44,903 nucleotides of DNA from Prevotella sp. (GTDB taxonomy: Bacteria; Bacteroidota; Bacteroidia; Bacteroidales; Bacteroidaceae), in contig JAFVFY010000055.1 in the NCBI GenBank assembly GCA_017475265.1, forward strand, positions 1 through 44,903, read 5' to 3'. Both the position numbers and the translations under genes were made by a program. Below, piece after piece: positions 1 to 7,118 of this stretch; position 1 is the stretch's first letter; every line of letters starts with the position of its first letter. Below the pieces are notes generated by a model. That model was not told where the DNA came from and did not search any database. It saw nothing but the letters and a program-made list of their open reading frames with translations.

Positions 1-144
1 ACAAAAGCTATGGTTTTGTACTACAAAAGCTATGGTTTTGTACTACAAAAGCTATGGTCTTCTTGTACTACAAAAGCTATGGTCTTGTACTACAAAAGAT
101 ATGGTCTTGTACTACAAAAGATATGGTCTTGTACTACAAGACCA
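1..144. repeat. Tandem 22-bp repeat array with internal dyad symmetry
   Basis: About six head-to-tail copies of a 22-base unit (ACAAAAGCTATGGTTTTGTACT) start at 1, 23, 45, 70, 92 and 114. The third copy is 25 bases long through a CTT insertion, and a partial seventh unit starts at 136. In the first two copies ACAAAA pairs with TTTTGT across a 7-base loop. In later copies the right half has become TCTTGT. The array probably begins before the window. There are no spacers, so it is not a CRISPR array. Confidence 0.9.
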
Positions 145-151
145 CCTTTTT
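124..151 (+). terminator. Possible hairpin terminator at the end of the 22-bp array
   Basis: TGGTCTTGT (124-132) and ACAAGACCA (136-144) form a perfect 9-bp stem with a 3-base loop. CC and a run of five T follow. This resembles a factor-independent terminator for transcription entering from the left, but no gene upstream is visible in the window. Confidence 0.35.
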
Positions 152-423
152 CGGTAAAAACCGACTAAAACGAAACAGTTTTAGAGGGCAATCAGCCCAT
201 AGCTGAGCAGTAGCGTGGAAAACGCGGAAACACCACCCGTCAAAACTGGCTTATACGTCCACCAAACACCTCATTCAAAAAATCGAATTCTCAGAGGGGT
301 CAATGTAAAGATTTTTCAGCACGAGCTTGCATCAAACACCCGAAAAACTTTAGTACGATTCATACAGCAAACCGGCACGCTTTCGCCCGATGTCCGTTAA
401 ACTTTGTCACTTTTTCCGTGCGG
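145..423. other. Intergenic leader region before the GH2 gene
   Basis: No convincing gene is seen here. A 61-codon open frame with a GTG start spans 215-400 on the plus strand. Its product is basic, has no recognisable domain or signal peptide, and ends just before the promoter at 424-457. I treat it as possible dispersed repeat DNA rather than a gene. Confidence 0.3.
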
Positions 424-457
424 TTGCAGGTTATTTAGAAAAAAATGCATACCTTTG
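424..457 (+). promoter_or_regulatory. Bacteroidetes-type promoter for the GH2 gene
   Basis: TACCTTTG at 450-457 matches the Bacteroidetes -7 element TAnnTTTG. TTGC at 424-427 is an imperfect -33 element, 22 bases away. The predicted start of transcription leaves a leader of about 60 bases before the ATG at 525. Confidence 0.6.
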
Positions 458-524
458 CCGACGCAAATTCGCTAAACAACAAAAGATATTAGGGGGTTCA
501 CAAATTTAAGGATATAATCGAAAT

Positions 525-3500
525 ATGAAAAAGATATTCACGACACTGCTGATGATTCCGGCCATGGTGGTGGTAACAGCACAGACAGAGAAGAAAGGTT
601 TTGATGACCTTTATCATTACATCGAGAACCTCGACGTGTTTGAATACGGTCAGGAGGAAGCCCGTGCGTACTACATTCCAGGGCATCACGTTCTGCTCAA
701 CGGACGGTGGAAGTTCTTCTATGGCGATACGCCGCAGGAGATTCCCGCCAACTTCTACGAGGAGAAGTTCTCCGACTCGAAGTGGGCGACCATCGATGTG
801 CCGTCGAACTGGGAGATGAGAGGCTACGGCGACCCGCTGTTCCGCAACGTGGCCGCACCGTTCCAGGCCGACCCGCCAAAGACCCCGCGTGACTACAACC
901 CCACGGGAGCCTATCGCACCACGTTCACCGTTCCGTCCGACTGGAATGGCGAAGAGGTCTTTCTGCGCTTCGAGAAGGTGGCATCGGCCTCGTTCCTATG
1001 GGTCAATGGTCAGGAGGTGGGCTACAACGAGGGCGCCCAGGAGCCTGCTGAGTACAACATCACGCGCTATCTGAAGAAAGGTCGCAACACGCTGGCCATG
1101 AAGGTCATCAAATACAGCGACGGTTTTTATCTGGAAGGTCAGGACTACTGGCGTCTGGCCGGCATCTTCGACGATGTCTGGCTCTATGCCACGCCCAAGA
1201 CCCGTCTGTTCGACTGGTATGTAACAACCGATCTGGACAAGGATTACCGCGATGCGGATTTGTACATTGAGGTGACCGTCAGGAGCTATGACGAGCAGCC
1301 GGTGGGTACGCCATTGAAGGTTCAGGCCGTGCTGACTGGTGCCGACGGTCAGGAAGTGGCGCGATTGGAAAGTCAGGCCGCAACGTTCCCCACCGCCACC
1401 GTGCCCGGCGCGTCAGCGTCGGGAAACACCCCCACATTGACGCTGACTATGAACAAGCACATCACCAACCCCCTGAAATGGACCGCCGAGACGCCGAATC
1501 TATATGAGCTCAAGATGTACCTCGTGGATGCCGCTACCGGCAAGCGCCTGTCGGAAAGCACACCCGAGGATGCCCGTCAAGATGTAGGCTTCAAGGAGAC
1601 TGAAATGCGCGACAACGTCTTCTATCTGAACGGCAAACCGCTAAAGGTGAATGCGCAGTGCTCTCACATGCAAGACCCCGACAACGGCCATGCTGTCACG
1701 GACGAACTCATCAAGAAGGATATGACCATCCTGAAACAGTTTGGCTTCAACGGTGTGCGAACGAGTCACTATCCGCCCGTGCCACGCTATCTGGAATATG
1801 CCGCCCGCTACGGTCTGTATATCATTGACGAGGCTGGCGTAGAGGCGCATGCCACCGAATGGGTCTCTGGCGACAAGCGCTTCATTCCGATGTACAGGGA
1901 GCGTGTGCGCCGTATGGTGCTGCGCGACCGCAACCAGCCTGCGGTGCTATTCTGGAGTGCCGGCAACGAGAGCGGCGAGGGTCCCAACATCGGTGAGGTA
2001 ATCGATGAAGGTCGCAAATACGACAAGACCCGCTGGTGGATGTACGGCGGTAACGCCTACAGCCATCCTGCCGAGGATATCATAGGTCCGCGCTACCCAA
2101 CGCCGTTAGCCCTCGACCTCAGAGTAGGCCGTCATGGCGACGGTGATGTGCGCCCGTCGTTCATGGATGAGTACATATCCGTAGCTGGCAACGGCGGCGG
2201 TATGTTCGACGAGATGTGGCGCGCCGTCTATACCCACGAGCGAAGCCTCGGCGGTGCCGTCTGGGACTTCGTGTCTCCGGGACTTACGCAGCCAGCCCGC
2301 AGGCTCGCCGACAAATCGGGTCATGACGTGATGGCACACATCATGGGCAATGCCAAACTGGTGGCCGACAGTCGTAATCGTAAAAACCATGTGATTGATT
2401 TGAGCGGCCACGACGAGTGGGTGGAGGTCTATCGTGACGACTGCCTGGAGATTACTGGCAGCAACATCACCATCAGTTTCGATGTCTGTCCTCGCCAGCT
2501 CATCAGCTCCTGCGGCTCGTTCGTCACCAAGGGCGAGTGGCAGTTCGGCATCGAGCAGCGAGGCAAGGAACAGCTGTTGTTCTATATCAATACCGACAAG
2601 GCTCCTGAGGGGGCACAAGGCGAAGGCCGTCCCTTCGGCAGAAGGCAGGCGGCCACGAACCACAAGTATGAACTCACAGCCCCGCTGCCCAGCGACTGGG
2701 AGAACAAGTGGCACCATGTGGAAGCCCGCTACGACGGCCGTCAGATGACAGTAAGCATCGACAACGCTCAGGTGGCTCAGATGGAGGCTCAGGGCAACAT
2801 CATCAACGCGCCCTTCCCCGTGAACATAGGCCGCAACGAGCAGACCCACGGACAGGATACCCGTGTATATATCTGCGATGCACTGATGGACAATGTCGTC
2901 ATTGCCGACGCCTCAGGCCAGTTGCTGAACCTCGACTTCGAGACGGAGCAGCAGGAGGGCAAGTATTTCAGTTACGGCATCGGCGCCCGAACCTACGGCA
3001 CAGTATGGCCCGACAGGACTGTACAGCCGGAGATCTATCAGATGAAGAAATCGGCCCAGCCCATATCCTGCACATTGCTGAGTGCAGATAACGGTACGGT
3101 AGAGATATGGAACAGGAACCATTTCCTCAACACCTCGTATTACGACATGAAATGGGAGCTTTACGAGGACGGTGTCTGCCTGCAGCAGGGAACGCTCAGC
3201 CCTGATGTGGAGCCATTGGCCAAGAAGGTCATCACCATACCCTACAGCCGTCCCGTCCTCAACCCCGGTTGCGAATACCGCCTCATGATAACCAGCAGTC
3301 TGAAGGCTGATGAGATCTGGGCGAAGAAAGGTCACGTCTTAGCCTGGGACCAGTTGGAACTCCCCTGGCGCCAGTTGGCTGTACCTTCTGACAAGACCCT
3401 CGGAAAGGCTGTGCTGAACCATAGCAATGACACCATCGTGGTCAGCGGCGACGGTTTCTCCTACACCTTCACCCCCGACGGCCAGCTCTTCAGCATCAAG

Positions 3501-4352
3501 CAAGCTGGCAAGGAACTGCTCAAGTCACCGCTCCAGTTGAACGTGTGGCGCGCCCCGCTGGCACTTGAGGTCGACGGCTGGGACCAGTGGAACATCGCCT
3601 ACAACAACCGCAAGCCTTGGAACGGCTCTCAGATAGCCAACGAGTTCTATAGCAACAACCTGAACGCCATCACCCGCATCCCCATCTCCTGCGAGGCATT
3701 CGAGGCCAATGGTCAGGTCTATGTCAATGTGCGCTGGTTCTCCCAGTTTGGTGCCCCTGTCAACACGACGCTCGATGCCTACATCACCGGCCTCCGCTAT
3801 TTAGGCTTCTCCGAGGTCTATGAGTACCGCATCAACGGCGACGGCACCATTGCCCTGCATCATATTCTGGAGCCCGAGGGACAGATGCCCGCCCTTCTGC
3901 CACGCATCGGCCTGACCATGACGCTCTGCGACGACATGCAGCAGGTGAAGTGGTACGGTCGCGGCCCGGAGGAGAACTATCCCGACCGCAAGACTGGCTA
4001 TGCCATCGGCATCTACGAAAAAACCGTAGACGATATGTTCGAGCCCTATCTCATTCCGCAGGACTGCGGTCTGCGCTGCGACAACCGCTGGCTCGCCATG
4101 AGCAACGGCTCCGGCCAGGGACTGCGCTTCGCGATGGACGAGCCGTTCAACTTCAATGCCTACCACTACAGCACTGACAACCTGACGAAGGCGGTATATA
4201 CCTACCAACTCCAGCAGCAGGACGGCATCACCCTGAACCTCGACTACAACACCACTGGCGTAGGCTGCACGGCCTGCTACGTCCTGCCCGGCTATCAGGT
4301 CAAGCCCACCCGCTACGAGCGACGTCTGACGATAAAACCAATATCCCAGTGA
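525..4352 (+). CDS. Secreted GH2 beta-galactosidase-like glycoside hydrolase with inserted LamG-like domain
   Basis: This 1,275-residue protein has the full architecture of a large GH2 beta-galactosidase. Residues 1-20 form a signal peptide, so it probably acts in the periplasm or at the surface. A jelly-roll sugar-binding domain follows (residues ~50-220), then an Ig-like domain and a TIM barrel. The barrel carries the acid/base motif WSAGNESG (Glu482) and the predicted nucleophile Glu549 in MDEYISVAGNG. A concanavalin/LamG-like beta-sandwich is inserted at about residues 620-800, between the barrel and the C-terminal half. The C-terminal small-chain domain contains YGRGPEENYPDR, typical of LacZ. 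It is longer than LacZ (1,024 residues) because of the insertion. The likely substrate is a beta-galactoside from plant or host glycan; specificity cannot be read from sequence. The ATG was chosen because it opens a clean signal peptide. The gene converges on the permease gene with a 20-base gap. Confidence 0.9.
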   Translation: MKKIFTTLLMIPAMVVVTAQTEKKGFDDLYHYIENLDVFEYGQEEARAYYIPGHHVLLNGRWKFFYGDTPQEIPANFYEEKFSDSKWATIDVPSNWEMRGYGDPLFRNVAAPFQADPPKTPRDYNPTGAYRTTFTVPSDWNGEEVFLRFEKVASASFLWVNGQEVGYNEGAQEPAEYNITRYLKKGRNTLAMKVIKYSDGFYLEGQDYWRLAGIFDDVWLYATPKTRLFDWYVTTDLDKDYRDADLYIEVTVRSYDEQPVGTPLKVQAVLTGADGQEVARLESQAATFPTATVPGASASGNTPTLTLTMNKHITNPLKWTAETPNLYELKMYLVDAATGKRLSESTPEDARQDVGFKETEMRDNVFYLNGKPLKVNAQCSHMQDPDNGHAVTDELIKKDMTILKQFGFNGVRTSHYPPVPRYLEYAARYGLYIIDEAGVEAHATEWVSGDKRFIPMYRERVRRMVLRDRNQPAVLFWSAGNESGEGPNIGEVIDEGRKYDKTRWWMYGGNAYSHPAEDIIGPRYPTPLALDLRVGRHGDGDVRPSFMDEYISVAGNGGGMFDEMWRAVYTHERSLGGAVWDFVSPGLTQPARRLADKSGHDVMAHIMGNAKLVADSRNRKNHVIDLSGHDEWVEVYRDDCLEITGSNITISFDVCPRQLISSCGSFVTKGEWQFGIEQRGKEQLLFYINTDKAPEGAQGEGRPFGRRQAATNHKYELTAPLPSDWENKWHHVEARYDGRQMTVSIDNAQVAQMEAQGNIINAPFPVNIGRNEQTHGQDTRVYICDALMDNVVIADASGQLLNLDFETEQQEGKYFSYGIGARTYGTVWPDRTVQPEIYQMKKSAQPISCTLLSADNGTVEIWNRNHFLNTSYYDMKWELYEDGVCLQQGTLSPDVEPLAKKVITIPYSRPVLNPGCEYRLMITSSLKADEIWAKKGHVLAWDQLELPWRQLAVPSDKTLGKAVLNHSNDTIVVSGDGFSYTFTPDGQLFSIKQAGKELLKSPLQLNVWRAPLALEVDGWDQWNIAYNNRKPWNGSQIANEFYSNNLNAITRIPISCEAFEANGQVYVNVRWFSQFGAPVNTTLDAYITGLRYLGFSEVYEYRINGDGTIALHHILEPEGQMPALLPRIGLTMTLCDDMQQVKWYGRGPEENYPDRKTGYAIGIYEKTVDDMFEPYLIPQDCGLRCDNRWLAMSNGSGQGLRFAMDEPFNFNAYHYSTDNLTKAVYTYQLQQQDGITLNLDYNTTGVGCTACYVLPGYQVKPTRYERRLTIKPISQ

Positions 4353-4372
4353 TATCCCAATAATCACTTAAC

Positions 4373-5098
4373 TTAAGTTATCAGGATGATGAATCCGCTG
4401 ATGCAGATATAGGCATAGACGATGTAGCGGAAGATGCGGTTGGGGATATGCTTGAAGACGTAGGCACCCAGTATCGTGCCGATGATGACGCCGCCGAGGC
4501 CATAGAGATAATCAATGGCGACTGTCGTAGTAAAGAAGTCGTTGTAAGCTCTAACGCCCGTCATCATCACATTGCCAATCAGGAAATAGGTCTGAGCCAT
4601 CGCCATATAGTGTTCTTTCGTAGGTTCACTCTGTATGAAGTACAGCACGGCAGGAGGGCCTTGCATGCCGAAGAAACCGCCCATCAGTCCGCTCAACGTT
4701 CCTGCGCCTACCTGCACTTTCTTCGTAGTCGGTAGTTTTATGCGAGTACTAAACAGCATGAAGTAGATGCTAATCAGGATAAGTGCCACACCAAGGATGC
4801 GTCGCAGAATATGGTCTTCTATTCGCGTCAGGGCGAAGATAGCGACAGTCGAGACGATGGTAAATGTCAGCAGAATCGGCCAGAGTCGTTGCCAAGTAAC
4901 GTAACTCCGCAACCGCCACACAATGGCTGCAGAAGTTGTGGTAGCCAGCACTCCTGAGAGTGTCGTAGCCTCGCCATACGTCGGCATGAGGAACGGCAGC
5001 ATCGTCATGATGAAAATGCCGAAGCCGAAACCCGTGGTGCGCTGGATGAAACTCGCGCCGATGCTCAGCAAGAATATGGAGAATACGATGCTACTCAT
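4373..5098 (-). CDS. TauE/SafE-family membrane permease (sulfite exporter family)
   Basis: This 241-residue protein is almost entirely hydrophobic, with about seven to eight predicted membrane segments. It shows the TauE/SafE (former DUF81) pattern: a first half beginning with a GFGFG-like loop and a second half with the glycine-rich GTLSGLMGGFFGMQGPP. Family members move small sulfur-containing or organic anions across the inner membrane. The substrate here is unknown. The ATG at 5098 overlaps a 16-codon upstream frame that stops at 5091, so translation may be coupled. No clear promoter is seen directly upstream. Confidence 0.87.
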   Translation of the reverse strand: MSSIVFSIFLLSIGASFIQRTTGFGFGIFIMTMLPFLMPTYGEATTLSGVLATTTSAAIVWRLRSYVTWQRLWPILLTFTIVSTVAIFALTRIEDHILRRILGVALILISIYFMLFSTRIKLPTTKKVQVGAGTLSGLMGGFFGMQGPPAVLYFIQSEPTKEHYMAMAQTYFLIGNVMMTGVRAYNDFFTTTVAIDYLYGLGGVIIGTILGAYVFKHIPNRIFRYIVYAYICISGFIILIT

Positions 5099-5141
5099 GT
5101 GATTTCACCATACGTGACCCGCTCGTTTTTATCTTGCTCAT
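5091..5141 (-). pseudogene. 16-codon fragment of a DUF1016-type N-terminus overlapping the permease start
   Basis: Reading leftward from 5141, an ATG opens MSKIKTSGSRMVKSHE and ends in TAG at 5091-5093. The DUF1016 gene downstream starts MSKIIPKELETSEPRMVKSH. The two share MSKI, a TS-x-x-RMVKSH core and similar DNA. This looks like a remnant of a second copy of the gene's 5' end. It could also now serve as a leader peptide for the permease. Confidence 0.6.
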
Positions 5142-5210
5142 GTTCTTATTATGCTCCAAGACAGAAACAATATGTCAGCTTGTTCACCAACAAAATTTGG
5201 ATGTTTGTGG

Positions 5211-6437
5211 TTAGTTGACCTTATTCATTAACTGTTTCGTTTCCCTCAACTGCTTTTGTAGCAGTTCTACCCGCTGCTTCAGCAACTCCTGTGTGGGTAG
5301 CATATCTTTGATGCGGATATTGTTATAAGTGGCTACGCCCATGGGAGTGGTAATACCACGGAAAGACCACTGAACGTCAGTCTTGTCCATATCGGAACAG
5401 ATAAGCAGACCTATTGTCGGATTGTCATCAGGGGCTTTCAACAATTCATCGACCGCGCTGACATAATAGTTCAGCTTTCCTGCAAACTCTGGTTCGAAGG
5501 GCTTTACTTTGATTTCGCACGCAATGAAGCAGCGAAGCCTAATGTGGTAAAACAGCAAATCGATTATCCGAGAACGACCACCGACGATAATCTCTTTCTG
5601 TCGCCCGATAAAGGCAAACCCCGTTCCCATCTCCAGCAACAGGTTCGTCACATCACTTGTCAGCGCATCTTCCAAGTCACGCTCGTCATACATTTCATGT
5701 TCGACAGTGGCAAAGCCGAAATCATAATTCTCTTTCAGTACCTCTTGCACCAAATGGCTCTGTACGTCAGGAAGATGGTCGGAGAAGTTGTTTACAATCT
5801 TTCCGTAATGTTTGAAGAGACTCGCTTTGAAACAGTTGATAAGAGCTGGTCTGCTCAGCCCTTTCTCAATTACTTGCTGTATATAGAACAATGCTTCATC
5901 AATGCTTTTGCTTCGAGTCATAATCTCAATGTGTTGTCCCCATGGAACGAGCGCGAATGGCAGTGGGAACTCTCTGATATCAAGACGGCTACCTCCTTCA
6001 CTAAATTCTGCAACGGGTCGTTGCAATCTTTCCGTTTTCACCTCTATACCTGTTTCGCACATGATTTCTGCAACGGGCCGTTGCAATTTTTGTGCCTCGG
6101 TTGTGTAATAGAGATACCATTGTTTCATGTATCTCAAGTTACGTGCAGAGAATCCATCCTCCTTTGGAAATTCCCGTTTCAAGTCCAGGCTCACTTGCTC
6201 AACAACACCCGCACCCCAACGTTCCTCAGCTTTCTTCTGAACCAGGTCACGTCCCATCTGCCAGTTGAACAGCAGTTTCTCACCATTCACCTTCACGGCA
6301 GCTTTCACCTGTGCCGAGCGATAGCGGTGCTTCACCTCGGCTATCCACTCTGCATACTCGGCATCCAGCGTCACGTCATGCGATTTCACCATACGTGGCT
6401 CGCTTGTTTCCAATTCCTTTGGTATTATCTTACTCAT
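5211..6437 (-). CDS. DUF1016 / YhcG-type PDDEXK nuclease-domain protein
   Basis: This 408-residue protein has the two-part DUF1016 layout. The helical N-terminal domain (residues ~25-115) includes NWQMGRDLVQKKAEERWGAG and FSARNLRYMKQWY. The C-terminal PD-(D/E)xK fold (residues ~165-385) has a core visible as IIDLLFYH followed by ACEIK. Related proteins are found near restriction-modification genes and in mobile regions and are presumed nucleases; no target is known. The linker between the domains holds two copies of LQRPVAE exactly 20 residues apart. A promoter lies at 6604-6634, giving a leader of about 160 bases. No methylase or restriction subunit is nearby, so it stands alone here. Confidence 0.9.
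   Translation of the reverse strand: MSKIIPKELETSEPRMVKSHDVTLDAEYAEWIAEVKHRYRSAQVKAAVKVNGEKLLFNWQMGRDLVQKKAEERWGAGVVEQVSLDLKREFPKEDGFSARNLRYMKQWYLYYTTEAQKLQRPVAEIMCETGIEVKTERLQRPVAEFSEGGSRLDIREFPLPFALVPWGQHIEIMTRSKSIDEALFYIQQVIEKGLSRPALINCFKASLFKHYGKIVNNFSDHLPDVQSHLVQEVLKENYDFGFATVEHEMYDERDLEDALTSDVTNLLLEMGTGFAFIGRQKEIIVGGRSRIIDLLFYHIRLRCFIACEIKVKPFEPEFAGKLNYYVSAVDELLKAPDDNPTIGLLICSDMDKTDVQWSFRGITTPMGVATYNNIRIKDMLPTQELLKQRVELLQKQLRETKQLMNKVN
6006..6091. repeat. Two copies of a palindromic repeat inside the DUF1016 gene
   Basis: TTCTGCAACGGGYCGTTGCA occurs at 6006 and again at 6066, 60 bases apart. Each copy contains the inverted pair GCAACG / CGTTGC. The pair encodes the repeated LQRPVAE in the linker and keeps the frame because 60 is a multiple of 3. 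Confidence 0.85.
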
Positions 6438-6834
6438 ATCGTTATAACGTTTTCGTTCCCGTTCTATTGTATGTTGAAATCATGGCAGTGCGTCTGTTTC
6501 AGTGTCACTCTTTATGCACATTAATGTCTTTTCTCATTATAGGGAACTGTGATTATGAATAACCGTTCCTTCAGATATATTACTTCGGTTTTTATTACGG
6601 GGACAAAGGTACAAAGAAAAGCCGAAAGCTCAAAACTTCCGGCCTAGAATTTGCCAAAAAGCAATCAAGGAGAACCGTCCTCGCTGATTCCGAAGCCCTC
6701 TACGCAGGATGGCTGTTGGCGGTACTTTTGTTGAAAAACCGCAAATCAGTTTTAATCCGTTGTTTTTCCACATTGTGGATGGAATAATTAGAATAATTGG
6801 CTTGTGCGACGGGCGACGTAGGCATAATAAAGAC
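6438..6834. other. Intergenic region between the DUF1016 gene and the small-protein unit
   Basis: No gene is recognised. It contains the long DUF1016 leader and the promoter at 6604-6634. It also has an isolated plus-strand TACTTTTG near 6724 with no gene after it, and a short palindrome TCCACATTGTGGA near 6770. Nothing else can be supported. Confidence 0.5.
6604..6634 (-). promoter_or_regulatory. Promoter for the DUF1016 gene
   Basis: On the minus strand TACCTTTG (6604-6611) is preceded by TTTG (6631-6634) with a 19-base spacer. This is a full match to the Bacteroidetes housekeeping promoter. Confidence 0.7.
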
Positions 6835-6866
6835 GACGGGCAGCGATGATACTATCGCTGCCCGTC
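6835..6866 (-). terminator. Perfect 13-bp hairpin after the small-protein gene
   Basis: GACGGGCAGCGAT (6835-6847) and ATCGCTGCCCGTC (6854-6866) pair perfectly across a 6-base loop. It lies about 30 bases beyond the stop of the 51-aa gene at 6898. Read leftward it is followed by a T-rich stretch (GTCTTTATT), so it fits a terminator for the minus-strand unit. Confidence 0.75.
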
Positions 6867-6871
6867 CTCCT

Positions 6872-6906
6872 AATTATCAATTGCCAATTATCAATTGTCA
6901 ATCTTC
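6872..6906. repeat. Heptamer array (5 units), overlapping a stop codon
   Basis: Successive 7-base units are AATTATC, AATTGCC, AATTATC, AATTGTC and AATCTTC, with no indel. The TGA stop of the small gene (6898-6900) lies inside the array. Confidence 0.85.
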
Positions 6907-7053
6907 CTCCTCCCAGTCGTTGTCGCTGGAGCCGCGTGAGAACTGCACGCCAGTCTGGCCCACGGCCTCGTGGGCATAGGGGCTTTGGGCAATCATCTGT
7001 ATGGTATGGATGCGTACTACCTTCACCGAAGGCTTCTGATAATTCTTTTTCAT
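6898..7053 (-). CDS. Small 51-aa Bacteroidales hypothetical protein
   Basis: This frame starts at ATG 7053 and encodes 51 residues beginning MKKNYQKPSVKVVRIHTIQM and ending in the acidic DNDWEEED. The pattern MKK-Y-KP-V-V, a hydrophobic stretch, then an S-P motif and a charged tail, is one I recognise from many short uncharacterised proteins in Prevotella and Bacteroides, often beside secreted proteins. No signal peptide or known domain is seen. It lies 65 bases after the large adhesin gene on the same strand and is followed by a strong hairpin, so the two may be cotranscribed. Function is unknown. Confidence 0.7.
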   Translation of the reverse strand: MKKNYQKPSVKVVRIHTIQMIAQSPYAHEAVGQTGVQFSRGSSDNDWEEED

Positions 7054-7118
7054 ATCGCTATAATATTTTTTTGGAAACTAATGACCGTAATTGTTCCGTA
7101 ATTGTTATAATCTTTAGT

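Noticed and set aside
1-144. CRISPR array
   Set aside because: Units are directly adjacent, with no spacers between them.
2106-2849. 247-codon open frame on the minus strand
   Set aside because: It is a shadow of the GH2 gene, with no signal or domain.
5544-6524. 326-codon open frame on the plus strand
   Set aside because: It is antisense to the well-supported DUF1016 gene, and its product is low-quality with no domain.
6760-6790. DnaA-box-like TTTTTCCACA near a palindrome
   Set aside because: Only one or two imperfect boxes are present, with no origin-type AT-rich repeats or dnaA/dnaN genes.
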